A stretch of DNA of 64,000 nucleotides from Bacillota bacterium (GTDB taxonomy: Bacteria; Bacillota; Clostridia; Acetivibrionales; DSM-1351): contig JAEWMS010000030.1 in the NCBI GenBank assembly GCA_023393115.1, positions 68,990-132,989 on the forward strand, given 5' to 3'. Position 1 is the first letter of the stretch. Each line of letters begins with the position of its first letter. This document shows, one piece after another, positions 35,165 to 45,211 of this stretch. The notes beneath the pieces were generated by a model, which worked only from the letters and a program-made list of their open reading frames with translations, was not told where the DNA came from and searched no databases. Position numbers and translations under genes: made by a program.

Positions 35165-36721
35165 CTAGATAATATAGGTAACAAAGATGAGCCCGAATAT
35201 AAGAAATGTGACTCCAAATATAATCTTTATAGCAGGTAAATGCCTTCTTACAAACTCCGAAACCAGTAATAGCTGTTTTGTCCTGTTAATAAGAATAACC
35301 AGAATAATTAGCGGTATGGAAGCGGCTAATACATATAAAACAAATGAAAAAACAGTACTTCCCGTTAACCCTGAAGTATTTTGCGCCAGGTACACAATTG
35401 TGGCAACATATATCTGACCTGTGCATAAAAACTCTCCGAGTGAGATTATAGCTCCCAAAAGGAAAATGATTACAACAGCCCATCCTGAATCAGCTTTTCC
35501 GGCAAAAAAGGCTATAATCCTGTGATTATATTTTCTTAATGAACCGGGAAGCTGCATTTTTACATTGTTATATTCTTCCTTCTTAGCCCAATAGGCATCT
35601 CTGAAATTTAGTAACGCCAATATTAATGACATTATAACCACGAAAATGCTTATACCGTATTGCACATTTCTGAATGCTGCTGAATCCACAATGCTGATAA
35701 TATTATACGTAGCTATACCAAAGGAAAAATATGCTACCATCTTTCCGGCTATGTAGCTGAAGCCAAATTTCATGATATTTGACTTTTTAGAAATTACGAG
35801 GGATAAAAGCAAAAAAAGCATGGACATGGAACAGGGGTTAATGCCATTTATTAGCCCCGTAAGGAATATACCGGGAATGTTCTTTTGTGTCAGACTTTTT
35901 ACATTAATCTCCGAGTTCAGCCTATCATGACTAAAATTTAAAGCCTCTCCCTCAATTATTATTTTCTCAATATTTTCCTTTATATTGTCATATCCACTTA
36001 TATAGCCCTTTGAATAAAACATTACAGGAACTTCACGTTCACTTTCGGGGACATCATAAAATTCAAATAGACTTTGTAGCAGTGCCAGGTTATTTTCCTG
36101 CGTAATGTTTTTATGATCTATTACCAGAGGGGACTGTTCAGCCTTTTCTGAAATGTTCGGCTGGTAGCTGGCGGAAAGTGTCTTAAGGAAATCCTCTGTA
36201 TTATTGCAGTCGCTACAGGATGAAGTGTAGAAATATACAAAATATGAGCTGTTTTTGTCCACTCTATCAGGTATATCTTTATCAGCCATTCCCTGCTCAT
36301 TGGGGTCCCTTGTTAGTTCCTTGCTTTCCTTTCCCGAATCGAAGTTCTCCTTATCGATACTGCTCAGTAAAAGCTCCTGCATATTTTTTTCTATATTTTC
36401 CAGACCCATAATATAGTTGTTTCCTGAGACAAGAATCGGGTAGCTGATGTCTTCTGCTTTCATATTATTGGCATCTAAAAACAGCTTTAGACTTTCCGGC
36501 ATGGTTTCCTTAAAAGTGTTAACCGTAATAATATCATATTTAGAATTATCTATACCTTTTAAAGCAGAACTTGCCATATCATAAAATTTTTCGCTTTCAT
36601 TACATGCCCCGCAGGCATTGAAGTAGTAATAATACAGTTTTACCGGTTCACTTTTTACAGAGCACCCGAAAATTATTAAAAGGGATAAAAAGCAAAGCAA
36701 GATATATATATTTTTTTTCAT
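35165..36721 (-). CDS. CcdA/DsbD-like membrane thiol-redox lipoprotein with two thioredoxin-like domains
   Basis: A fusion of three parts. Residues 1-20 are a lipoprotein-type signal ending IFGC (C20). Two thioredoxin/glutaredoxin-like domains follow with CGAC (37-40) and CSDC (169-172). Residues about 285-518 form a CcdA/DsbD-type membrane domain with about six helices and one reactive-type cysteine in each half: C297 in GINPCSMS and C433 in LGEFLCTG. The layout suggests electrons pass from cytoplasmic thioredoxin across the membrane to external dithiols. The ribosome site is weak. It heads the unit with the 104-residue gene and GH95. Its partner protein is unknown. Confidence 0.78.
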   Translation of the reverse strand: MKKNIYILLCFLSLLIIFGCSVKSEPVKLYYYYFNACGACNESEKFYDMASSALKGIDNSKYDIITVNTFKETMPESLKLFLDANNMKAEDISYPILVSGNNYIMGLENIEKNMQELLLSSIDKENFDSGKESKELTRDPNEQGMADKDIPDRVDKNSSYFVYFYTSSCSDCNNTEDFLKTLSASYQPNISEKAEQSPLVIDHKNITQENNLALLQSLFEFYDVPESEREVPVMFYSKGYISGYDNIKENIEKIIIEGEALNFSHDRLNSEINVKSLTQKNIPGIFLTGLINGINPCSMSMLFLLLSLVISKKSNIMKFGFSYIAGKMVAYFSFGIATYNIISIVDSAAFRNVQYGISIFVVIMSLILALLNFRDAYWAKKEEYNNVKMQLPGSLRKYNHRIIAFFAGKADSGWAVVIIFLLGAIISLGEFLCTGQIYVATIVYLAQNTSGLTGSTVFSFVLYVLAASIPLIILVILINRTKQLLLVSEFVRRHLPAIKIIFGVTFLIFGLIFVTYII

Positions 36722-36817
36722 CGTCGGATACCAGCCTGATTTATAGTATTTGTCTTGGATTGGTTTACATATATATATTAAAACATATTTATACTAAATC
36801 CGAAATACCTCTGATAT

Positions 36818-36857
36818 TATTTAAATAAAGCCCTTACTAAATCCGTAAGGGCTTTAT
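36818..36857 (-). terminator. Rho-independent terminator after solute-binding protein 3
   Basis: ATAAAGCCCTTAC and GTAAGGGCTTTAT form a perfect 13-bp stem with a 7-base loop and an A/T-rich tail on the minus strand, 19 bases beyond the stop. Confidence 0.8.
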
Positions 36858-36875
36858 CGGAACTACTTATTGTTA

Positions 36876-38633
36876 CTATTTATTTAAGCTTTTTGCATAT
36901 AGATCATATGCATTCTGCTGAATAGCAAGATATCCAGCCAAATCCATGCTGTTAATCTTGTCTACATAAGTCTGCCAGGTACTGAGATCAAGATCACCTG
37001 TAATAAACTGAACAGTAGCCTGATTTACAAATTTACCTATTGATACTGTGTAATCAGCAATTTTTTTAGCATCTTCTTCTGAGTAAGCGAGATTTGGAAG
37101 CATTGTGTTGTCGTCAGGTTTGTACTTTGAATATGCTTTACCACATTGATAAAGTAATGCTTCAACACTGGTCTCAGGGTTAGCACAGAACTGGCTAAGT
37201 CTGAAGTCATTAGTATTGTGGGTCATAACTGCATCTGGATCCCATACATATTTTACAAAATTCAAGCCTTCATCGCTATAGTCAGGCATTGAACTGCTTC
37301 TCAACTTCTTCGCAGGTATCTTTTCCCATTTTGCCTGTCCACCTGCAATTGAAGTTCCCTCTGTTACATAATCCCATGCTATACCCTTAGGTCCATTCTG
37401 TGTAATCAGAGTCATTTCTTCTGATCCGAGGAGATCAAAGAATTTAACAGCTAATTCAGGATTTTTACAGTCAGCGGATACTAAGCCATAGTTGCTCTGG
37501 AAATAATTTGTTGGATAGTAAGGAGCCAGCTGTACTCCATTTGGTCCTTTTAAAGGCTCTAAAATAACCCAGTCTTGATATGAACCTGGCTGCTCTTTTA
37601 AAAGTTCATCGGTATTACATGGCCACCAGCCACCTGGCGCCATGGCAGCCAATTGAGGAGTACCCTGTACAGTAGCCTTCTGCTGGTCTGCATTCTGGGT
37701 AAAGGTCTGTGAGTCTAGTAAACCTTCTTTATAAAGCTTGTTTAAATATGTTAATGCATCTTTGTACTCGTCTTTTGTAAACTGGAATTCAACCTTACCA
37801 TTATTTACAACAAAGCCTGCACCTACAACCGGGTTGGTATTTGACAATATGTTATTGTTCTGAATAAATGCATTTGTTATAAATGTAGTCGGATCAGTTG
37901 CCCAACCTCCTGCAGCAATATTACCGGTAAATGGAACTTCGTCGGCCTTTCCGTTGCCGTTAGGATCTTTCTCTTTAACAGCCTTCAAGAAGGTATACAG
38001 TTCATCGGTAGTTGTAGGTATTTTTCCACCCACCAGTTTGTCTACCCATGGCTTGTAAATCCACATTCTTGCCTGGAACATGCAATGGAAGCATTCATTA
38101 TCGTCCCCATAGCAGTAAATATTTCCGTCAGGCATTGTTATATCTCCCAATCTTAACGGACTTACTTTGTTTAATTCATTCCAGTTAGGTGCATCTTTTA
38201 AGTAATCATTCAGCGGAATAATCAGGCCCTGCTTCCCATACAGCATAGTTTCAGCTTTAGACCATTTTGTTGATAAGAATATGTCCGGTAATGTTTCTCC
38301 GCTGGCCATAAGCAAGTTCAGCTTGGTTTTTCCGTCATCTCCAGTAACAACATGTTGAAAATCAATTTTTATGTTTTGCTCTTTCTCTAGATAATCTGTA
38401 ACATAATTGTTTTTGTAATCAGCGTTCTCACCAGAATAAGGAGTCATTACGAATGCAGTTAATGTGGCTTTCTCCTTTAATGGAAATGTAATTTCGGACT
38501 TCTGAGCCTCAACACTTGAATTAACGGCAGTTGAACTTGCAGTGCTTTCAGTATTGGTTCCTGATCCACAGCCTGTCAATAACAAAGCTATGGCCGAGGC
38601 ACAAACAACAGCTTTTGATACAAACTTCTTCAT
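36876..38633 (-). CDS. Extracellular solute-binding lipoprotein of ABC importer B
   Basis: The lipoprotein signal ends LLLTGC with C22, followed by a serine/threonine-rich linker and a large LplA-type binding domain (585 residues). It differs clearly from the two paralogues at 22-26 kb. The ATG at 38633 has AGGAGG seven bases upstream. It is the last gene after two permeases on the same strand and is followed by a strong terminator. Given the beta-galactosidase upstream, a galactose-containing oligosaccharide is a plausible substrate; this is inference. Confidence 0.9.
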   Translation of the reverse strand: MKKFVSKAVVCASAIALLLTGCGSGTNTESTASSTAVNSSVEAQKSEITFPLKEKATLTAFVMTPYSGENADYKNNYVTDYLEKEQNIKIDFQHVVTGDDGKTKLNLLMASGETLPDIFLSTKWSKAETMLYGKQGLIIPLNDYLKDAPNWNELNKVSPLRLGDITMPDGNIYCYGDDNECFHCMFQARMWIYKPWVDKLVGGKIPTTTDELYTFLKAVKEKDPNGNGKADEVPFTGNIAAGGWATDPTTFITNAFIQNNNILSNTNPVVGAGFVVNNGKVEFQFTKDEYKDALTYLNKLYKEGLLDSQTFTQNADQQKATVQGTPQLAAMAPGGWWPCNTDELLKEQPGSYQDWVILEPLKGPNGVQLAPYYPTNYFQSNYGLVSADCKNPELAVKFFDLLGSEEMTLITQNGPKGIAWDYVTEGTSIAGGQAKWEKIPAKKLRSSSMPDYSDEGLNFVKYVWDPDAVMTHNTNDFRLSQFCANPETSVEALLYQCGKAYSKYKPDDNTMLPNLAYSEEDAKKIADYTVSIGKFVNQATVQFITGDLDLSTWQTYVDKINSMDLAGYLAIQQNAYDLYAKSLNK

Positions 38634-38712
38634 GACTTTTCCTCCTAAATTGTTTTTATGATAATAAAACATTTTCTTTGAGCTCATAAGAAAATTTTTT
38701 TATTATTTGTTA

Positions 38713-39603
38713 TTAACCCTTTACCGATCCTATCATAACGCCTTTTACAAAATGCTTCTGGACAAAAGGATAGAGTATCATTAGCGGAAGGCTGCTAACT
38801 ACTATAGTACCGTATTTCAACATTTCGCCAAGATACTGATTCCTGAGCCTTATTTCAGGATCAACCCCAGATTGCGACAAATCTGTACTTCCCATAAGAA
38901 GAATTCCTCTTAATATAAGCTGTAACGGGTATTTCTCTTCCGAGCGTAAATATATTAATGCTGAGAAATATGAATTCCACAAAGCTACTGCCACCCAAAG
39001 ACTGATTACGGCTATTATGGGCTTTGACAGTGGAATTACTATTTTAAGTAAGAACTTGAAATCGTCACAGCCATCCAATCTGGAAGCCTCCAGTAACTCT
39101 GAAGGTATATTTTGTTTGTAATAAGTTCTCGCAACGATGACATTATATGCACTCAAGGCTGAGGGCAATATAATAGCCCAAATGGTGTCAATCATATGTA
39201 ATTGTTTGACCAGCAAATATGTCGGTACCAGTCCCCCATTAAACATCATTGTGAATAAGAAAATCCCCATGAAAAATTTCTTTCCCTTTATATCATCCCT
39301 TGAAAGTGGGTAGGATGCCATAATAGTTAACACTACGCTTACGATGGTTCCTGTTACCATGTAAATAAGAGAGTTCAAATATCCTGTCCATATGGGACCA
39401 TAGGCAAATACCGTTTTATATCCCAATAATGTCGGCTCAACCGGCAATAATTTTACTCTTCCGGTCATCAATGCGTCTCCTGAACTAAATGAGCAACTTA
39501 TCAGATAAATAAACGGGTACATCACAGCCAGCAAAAATATAGCCAGAAGAGTATGATTAGTAATATTAAATATTCTGTCCTGTATACAATGTTTGGTCTT
39601 CAT
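38713..39603 (-). CDS. Carbohydrate ABC transporter permease (YtcP/LplC type), importer B
   Basis: Six-helix permease of 296 residues with the EAA loop EASRLDGCDDFKFLLKIVIP and the C-terminal signature PFVQKHFVKGVMIGSVKG. It lies between the partner permease (51-base gap) and the solute-binding protein gene. AAGGGG precedes the ATG. No ATPase gene accompanies it. Confidence 0.92.
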   Translation of the reverse strand: MKTKHCIQDRIFNITNHTLLAIFLLAVMYPFIYLISCSFSSGDALMTGRVKLLPVEPTLLGYKTVFAYGPIWTGYLNSLIYMVTGTIVSVVLTIMASYPLSRDDIKGKKFFMGIFLFTMMFNGGLVPTYLLVKQLHMIDTIWAIILPSALSAYNVIVARTYYKQNIPSELLEASRLDGCDDFKFLLKIVIPLSKPIIAVISLWVAVALWNSYFSALIYLRSEEKYPLQLILRGILLMGSTDLSQSGVDPEIRLRNQYLGEMLKYGTIVVSSLPLMILYPFVQKHFVKGVMIGSVKG

Positions 39604-39654
39604 TCCAAATCCCCTTTTATAATGAATTATTTATGTAATGATCTCTGAAATTAG

Positions 39655-40626
39655 TTACCATAAGCTTTCACTTGTAAGTTTTTTACTAATTTTATTCACA
39701 ATCAACAGCAATACAAGGCCTACTCCTGATTGAAATAATCCTATTGCCGTAGAATAAGCAAAGTCCGGTATTGATGACACCAGTGCAATTTTATAGGCAT
39801 AGGTCGATATTATTTCAGATGCACTAAGGTTATTTGGGTTCTGCATTGCAAGTACCTTTTCATAGCCAACGTTCAAAATTCCGCCAACATTAAGAATAAG
39901 TAATATTACAGCTGTAGGAATAATTGCAGGCAGATCAATATGTCTTATTCTCTGCATAATAGTTGCTCCATCGACTATAGCTGCTTCATGAAGCTGCATA
40001 TCTACACCTGACAAAGCCGCCATATAAATAATTGCGTTAAAGCCCACTGTCTGCCATATTCCTGACCATACATACAGTGATGGAAAAGCCGAGGCATTGG
40101 CCAGGACATTCATTCCTGTAATACTGTAAATTAAGCTGCCAAGGGCACCAGTCTTTATATTAAAGAGTATATTTACCATACCGACAAGTACTATTGTTGA
40201 TATGAAGTAAGGAAAATATGATATGAGCTGTACTGCTTTTCTATATTTAACATTCAGAACATAATTAAGGCTTATGGCCAAAATAATTGCACATGGAAAG
40301 CTAACCAGCATTGAATATACAGAAATCCATATGGTATTGCGCAGGCACTCAATAAAATTATAATTTTCGAAAAATCTTATAAAATTTGCTAACCCAAAGT
40401 TATCTGCCCAGGGACTTCCCAATATTCCTGCTCTTATATTGTAGTTCTTAAATGCTATAATAGCCCCGTACATGGGATAATAACTGAATATCACTAAAAA
40501 TATTATTGGTGGTAGTAATAAAGTGTATAACTGCCAGGTACCTTTAAAATGTTTTACCAAACTGTTACTTGTACTGATGGTTACCTTTTCAGTTCCAGGT
40601 GCATCCATGTCTCTCGTTGTTTGCAT
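39655..40626 (-). CDS. Carbohydrate ABC transporter permease (LplB type), importer B
   Basis: First gene of importer B, 323 residues from the ATG at 40626 (AGGAG eight bases upstream). It has a 30-residue cytoplasmic N-terminus, then LVIFSYYPMYGAIIAFKNY and about six helices; the EAA loop is EAAIVDGATIMQRIRHIDLP. Its 297-base upstream region contains a 48-base perfect palindrome nearer the beta-galactosidase end and no obvious operator. Confidence 0.92.
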   Translation of the reverse strand: MQTTRDMDAPGTEKVTISTSNSLVKHFKGTWQLYTLLLPPIIFLVIFSYYPMYGAIIAFKNYNIRAGILGSPWADNFGLANFIRFFENYNFIECLRNTIWISVYSMLVSFPCAIILAISLNYVLNVKYRKAVQLISYFPYFISTIVLVGMVNILFNIKTGALGSLIYSITGMNVLANASAFPSLYVWSGIWQTVGFNAIIYMAALSGVDMQLHEAAIVDGATIMQRIRHIDLPAIIPTAVILLILNVGGILNVGYEKVLAMQNPNNLSASEIISTYAYKIALVSSIPDFAYSTAIGLFQSGVGLVLLLIVNKISKKLTSESLW

Positions 40627-40820
40627 CAAACTAGCTCCTATTCCAGCAGTATAAATCTGCTAATAATGAAATTGTAAAGTGAAGATGTTCTTAGACTATC
40701 TGAGCCTAATTTAAACATCAAAAATTGACAATGTAAATATTCAAAACTTTATACTCTGTGCAAATGTTTTTCACAGTCTCAGGTAGCTAAAAAATACATA
40801 AAAATTCGGACAAAAACCCC

Positions 40821-40868
40821 AATCAGGCACCTAAAAAAATGCAAATGCATTTTTTTAGGTGCCTGATT
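40821..40868. terminator. 48-base perfect palindrome, probable terminator of the beta-galactosidase gene
   Basis: Two 23-base arms (40821-40843 and 40846-40868) are exact inverted copies with a 2-base spacer. Each arm has an internal A7 or T7 run. It lies 56 bases beyond the GH2 stop and upstream of the permease operon. A bidirectional terminator is most likely, although the T-run lies inside the stem rather than after it. Confidence 0.6.
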
Positions 40869-40923
40869 TAACAGTTTGCCTGCCTCTACGTGCAAGCCTA
40901 TTATACCTTTCTCAGTAATAGAT

Positions 40924-43900
40924 TCAAACCACTTCTATAATAAAATTATAGTGGTAACAACCTTTGCCAATGCGATACTCAGGATGAATATTTTTAGACC
41001 AGCCGTTGTCTCCTCCCAAGCCGGCATGCACATGGTCTATATTGAGATGAACAAATTTATCCTTTATCAGCTCCTGCTCATACATTGCTTTATCGCAAGC
41101 CTCCACAGAGTAATCATGAATATCAAAATGGAAGGGTATAGCTCCAGAGATTCGTAAACCATAGCCTTTTTGATCCTGTATAAGGACATATCTCACATCT
41201 TCTTTTCCACCGCACTCCACAGGCTTCACATAGGGTGTATACTGTTCAGGGACATTACTGCTGTAACAGCCTATATGGGCTGCTTCCTTTCTGTCGGCGT
41301 AATTCTCCCAGGGTCCTCTTCCATACCAGGTTATTTGCTGTTTATCCTCTGGAAGCATCAAAGAAAGTCCTATTCTCGGAATTGTTTCACCGGGACAATT
41401 ATTAATAACTGTTTTATCAACCTCAATACCACTGCTGCCTATTCTGTACTGTGTGGAAACAAGCAATTTATCATCATTGTATGCCACATTTGCAAAAATA
41501 AAAATTTGCATATCAGAAACTACGCTATCTATTTTTATGGAATTTATTTTTAGATTATTTAAGCCCCAGGCTTTCCAATCGGTTGCATAATTGCCTCCGG
41601 AATTTCTGCAGCCTTCATCAATACCTGTAGCAGCCCGGTAAAAATTATCCCCGCATCCCCAAAAGCTCTCAGTTCGGTTAAAAACCGCCTTTGTAAATAT
41701 ACAGTTTTCCTTGTCAAAACGTACTTCGGTATTTTCTCCCAGTATCAATATTTCCCTGGAAGTTTCCTGCATTGTCAGTTTATTATGGTTAATACATACC
41801 TCCTGCCTCTTAACCACTGACTCCTTTAGAGGGATTTGATAAGTATAAATAACATGTCCCCTTTTTGAATAGGGCGTATCCTCATTTAAGGAGACTGTGA
41901 TGTTCACAAAAGCTTCACCGGATATATTTTCGGGTTTCAAAACATAATCCAGAATATCCGACTGTCCGGGAGCTGTAAAATACTGTTTCATAACTCCTCT
42001 ATCCACAATTTTTCCGTCGCACTGCAGTTCCCAACCAAGGCATAAATGACTCAGGTCCTTAAACATATAATTGTTCTTTATTTTATAGGCTCCTGTTTCG
42101 GGGTATGGGCTTCCATCATAATAAATCATCACAGGAGCCTGGCAATTCTTTATTTCAAATGCCGCCGGCTTCCAGCTCAAATCAGGCAGAACCACTCCAT
42201 TCAGACACATGTCCTCTATGGGATCAACCACCTCTTCATTAAAGGCCCCTCCATATACATATCTTGAGACCCCTTTTTCCTTCTGTACCAAGGCCTTATC
42301 CTGGAAATCCCATATGAACCCGCCTTGGAAACGCGGATACTTTTCCACCAGGTCCCAATACATTTTAAAGTTCCCATTACTGTTGCTTTTTGCATAGGCA
42401 TACTCACACATTATAAAGGGTCTCAGATCCTCATGCTCGGCCATCTTTTGTTCTACCCAGCCTTTGGGCGGATACATTGCGCATATTATATCGGTAATAT
42501 TCCTTTCAGGGTTGCAGGATTCATACTGAACATACCTGGTCCTGTCATATTCTTTAATCCAGCCATACATGGCCGCCTGATTTGCCCCTGCCCCCGATTC
42601 ATTTCCCAGAGACCAGGTAATTACTGAAGGATGATTTTTATCCCTGAGTACCATCCGGGTAGCACGTTCCATATATGCAGCAGTCCACTCTGCCGAAGCA
42701 CTTAACTGTCCGCCGAACTCGTGGGTTTCAATATTGGCTTCATCCACAACGTATATCCCAAGCTCATCACATAGTTCATACCATTCGCTGGCGTGTGGAT
42801 AGTGGCTTGTCCGAACGGCATTGAAATTGAGCTGTTTCATTGTTAAAAGCTGCTGTCTCATGTATTCCTCAGAAACATACCTGCCTGTTTCGGGACAGAA
42901 TTCGTGCAAATTTACACCCCGGACCAGCAGTCTCCTGCCGTTCAAATAGAGTACACCGTCCCTGCCTATTTCAACTTTTCGGAAGCCTACTTTTGTACTT
43001 TCAATATCTGTGACACACCCGTTTTTATCTATGGTTTCCAATATTAATGTATATAAATAGGGTTCCTCTGCTGACCATAAGTGAGGATTTTCCAATAGTT
43101 TAGATGAAAAAGCAGTAAACCTAGGCTCCAGATAGACGCTACACTTGGCATAGGGTTGACTCTGAAAAACAGTTACTAATTCTTCTTCAGCGTTATATAG
43201 GCTTAATCTCACATGACATTCTCCATAACCCCTGACTTTGTTGTTCGGTTGGAGCATTACCCTCAGTTCGGCTTCATTAAAGTTATTGTCCTTAAAAAGG
43301 GTTTCAACCTTATAGTCGAGGAGCCTCTGTTTGGACTTTGCATATATTTTCACATCCCGGTAAATCCCGGACAGGTGCCAATAATCCTGATCCTCAAGGT
43401 ACGAACCGTCACAATATTGAAGGACTTTTACCGCCAGTTCATTTTTGCCCTTTTGAACCACATGTGTAATATCAAAGGAAGCGTCCAGCTTGCTGTCCTT
43501 TGAGAAGCCTATTTCCACTCCATTGACCCAGAGGTAAAAACAGGCCTCTACTCCCCCGAATTCAATAAATACATCTTTCCCATCGAAATAGTCCGGTACT
43601 TCAAAATAAGTCCGGTAGCAGCCTGTAAGGTTTTTCTCGGGTACCAGGGGTGCGTTGTATTCCACCTGTCCCTCGGCAATCTCTATCTCATAATGAGATC
43701 CGACTCCCTCCCTCTTGAAGGGATACTTAACATTGGTATAAACAGGCTTGCCGTATCCATGCAGCTCCCAGTTTGATGGCACAGGTATATCCTCCCAGCC
43801 GGAAGTATCATAATTTAATTGGTAGAAACCTTTCGGCGCCAGCTGAGGATTTTCAGCAAGCTTGAATTTCCATTTCCCCCTCAGACTTTTTACATATTTT

Positions 43901-44016
43901 GAAGCCCGTCGGTCACAGCTCATTGCCTGTTCAACAGATTCATAAGCTCCGTAGGGAGAATGCATTGGATATCTGTTTATTTGATTTATATACTGATTTT
44001 CCCATTCTCTGTTCAT
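40924..44016 (-). CDS. lacZ: GH2 beta-galactosidase (LacZ type)
   Basis: Hydrolyses terminal beta-D-galactose. The 1030-residue protein has the full LacZ domain order: sugar-binding jelly roll, Ig-like domain, TIM barrel, second Ig-like domain and the C-terminal beta-galactosidase small-chain domain. The acid/base glutamate is in SLGNESGAG and the nucleophile in IMCEYAYAKSNSNG. No signal peptide, so it acts inside the cell. AAGGAG precedes the ATG. It is divergent from an AraC-type regulator and upstream of importer B on the same strand, which suggests uptake and cleavage of galactosylated oligosaccharides. Confidence 0.94.
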   Translation of the reverse strand: MNREWENQYINQINRYPMHSPYGAYESVEQAMSCDRRASKYVKSLRGKWKFKLAENPQLAPKGFYQLNYDTSGWEDIPVPSNWELHGYGKPVYTNVKYPFKREGVGSHYEIEIAEGQVEYNAPLVPEKNLTGCYRTYFEVPDYFDGKDVFIEFGGVEACFYLWVNGVEIGFSKDSKLDASFDITHVVQKGKNELAVKVLQYCDGSYLEDQDYWHLSGIYRDVKIYAKSKQRLLDYKVETLFKDNNFNEAELRVMLQPNNKVRGYGECHVRLSLYNAEEELVTVFQSQPYAKCSVYLEPRFTAFSSKLLENPHLWSAEEPYLYTLILETIDKNGCVTDIESTKVGFRKVEIGRDGVLYLNGRRLLVRGVNLHEFCPETGRYVSEEYMRQQLLTMKQLNFNAVRTSHYPHASEWYELCDELGIYVVDEANIETHEFGGQLSASAEWTAAYMERATRMVLRDKNHPSVITWSLGNESGAGANQAAMYGWIKEYDRTRYVQYESCNPERNITDIICAMYPPKGWVEQKMAEHEDLRPFIMCEYAYAKSNSNGNFKMYWDLVEKYPRFQGGFIWDFQDKALVQKEKGVSRYVYGGAFNEEVVDPIEDMCLNGVVLPDLSWKPAAFEIKNCQAPVMIYYDGSPYPETGAYKIKNNYMFKDLSHLCLGWELQCDGKIVDRGVMKQYFTAPGQSDILDYVLKPENISGEAFVNITVSLNEDTPYSKRGHVIYTYQIPLKESVVKRQEVCINHNKLTMQETSREILILGENTEVRFDKENCIFTKAVFNRTESFWGCGDNFYRAATGIDEGCRNSGGNYATDWKAWGLNNLKINSIKIDSVVSDMQIFIFANVAYNDDKLLVSTQYRIGSSGIEVDKTVINNCPGETIPRIGLSLMLPEDKQQITWYGRGPWENYADRKEAAHIGCYSSNVPEQYTPYVKPVECGGKEDVRYVLIQDQKGYGLRISGAIPFHFDIHDYSVEACDKAMYEQELIKDKFVHLNIDHVHAGLGGDNGWSKNIHPEYRIGKGCYHYNFIIEVV

Positions 44017-44197
44017 AATCTGCTCCTTTTATCTTATTTGGTATGTAAAAGTTATTCATTCTCCATTCTTATAATACAATTGTATATATGCATATTATAT
44101 GATACTTTATATTCAGACGAAATATTTCTAATGGTCATTATTTTATCCGTTTTGGTATAATTCAGGCAGAAGTTTGCCTCTCGGAAAGGATTGAGTT

Positions 44198-45022
44198 ATG
44201 GAAACAAAAAAAGAAGTTGTTTATCGTTGTATAGGAGCAGACCCCACCAACGGTATTCTGGCCTGCGGCTTTATGCCAAAAACAACAGCCGAACAATCTC
44301 AGTACAATTTTACCATCGATTATTACAGCGGGTTTCTGTTACTATCCGGGAGTGGCCGCTATTATACCCCTGACATGAAAACAATACCTATCCGGGCAGG
44401 AGATTTTGTACAGCGAATACCAGGGGTCTGCCACTCCACAGAGATAACTCCCGACGGCAGCTGGGTTGAATTTTTTATCAGCTTTGGCCGTTCCACCTAC
44501 AATTACCTAAGCAGTCTGAACCTGCTGCCGTCAGATACTCCAGTAATTCAGTCACACTATGATGAAAACCTGCTGCAGCAATTTACCCTGTTGTTACATA
44601 AACTAAAGACGGCGGAAGATAGCGAGCTTCCTTTTATAACTCTTAAAGCTCAGGAAATAGTACTGTCCATTGTCAACCGTCCTTCGGTGACCGCCTCTGC
44701 CGGTTCCACCAGGGAGGTAATTAAGCAAGCCTGTCGACTACTCTCAGGTGATATTCACAAGGAGGTTTCCCTTGAAGAGGTGGCTGCTGCCCTTCACATG
44801 AGCTATGAAAACTTTCGCAAACAGTTTCGCAGGTATGTTGGTGTTTCTCCTTTACAATATAGAATCGAACAGAAAATGAAACACGCCAAGCTTATGCTAT
44901 TATCTGGTGTATCTATTAAGGAAACAGCTCAGCTTACCGGCTATAGCGACGCCTATTCCTTCACAAAACAGTTTACCCGCTGCGTGGGCATCTCTCCGGG
45001 CCGCTTTAAGAAAATGCCTTAA
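44198..45022 (+). CDS. AraC-family transcriptional regulator
   Basis: The N-terminal half (about residues 10-160) is an AraC ligand-binding cupin-like domain with GSGRYYTPDMKTIPIRAGDFV. The C-terminal 100 residues hold the two helix-turn-helix units, with VSLEEVAAALHMSYENFRKQF and the family signature GYSDAYSFTKQFTRCVGISPGRFKK represented (recognition helices about residues 195-215 and 245-265). It is divergent from the GH2 gene and precedes GH43 on its own strand, so it probably activates one or both. The inducer is unknown. Confidence 0.88.
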   Translation: METKKEVVYRCIGADPTNGILACGFMPKTTAEQSQYNFTIDYYSGFLLLSGSGRYYTPDMKTIPIRAGDFVQRIPGVCHSTEITPDGSWVEFFISFGRSTYNYLSSLNLLPSDTPVIQSHYDENLLQQFTLLLHKLKTAEDSELPFITLKAQEIVLSIVNRPSVTASAGSTREVIKQACRLLSGDIHKEVSLEEVAAALHMSYENFRKQFRRYVGVSPLQYRIEQKMKHAKLMLLSGVSIKETAQLTGYSDAYSFTKQFTRCVGISPGRFKKMP

Positions 45023-45127
45023 TTTTAACTGTAACACTTATCTGACGTTAATAAACCCCACTTTTTTAATTTTTAATATTCTATTTTATTTTTCATATAA
45101 AATTTTCATAACAATTCTATAGTGCAA

Positions 45128-45156
45128 TTGACTAGTTAATTTTTCAGTGATATCCT
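45128..45156 (+). promoter_or_regulatory. Possible promoter of the GH43 gene at 45212
   Basis: TTGACT (45128-45133) and TATCCT (45151-45156) are 17 bases apart, in the 189-base gap after the AraC gene. The -10 is only moderately good, so activation by the neighbouring regulator is plausible. Confidence 0.4.
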
Positions 45157-45211
45157 ACCAACATAATGTGCTCTTATAAGTAGAGTCTAAAGACAAGGAG
45201 TGAAGTAGCTA

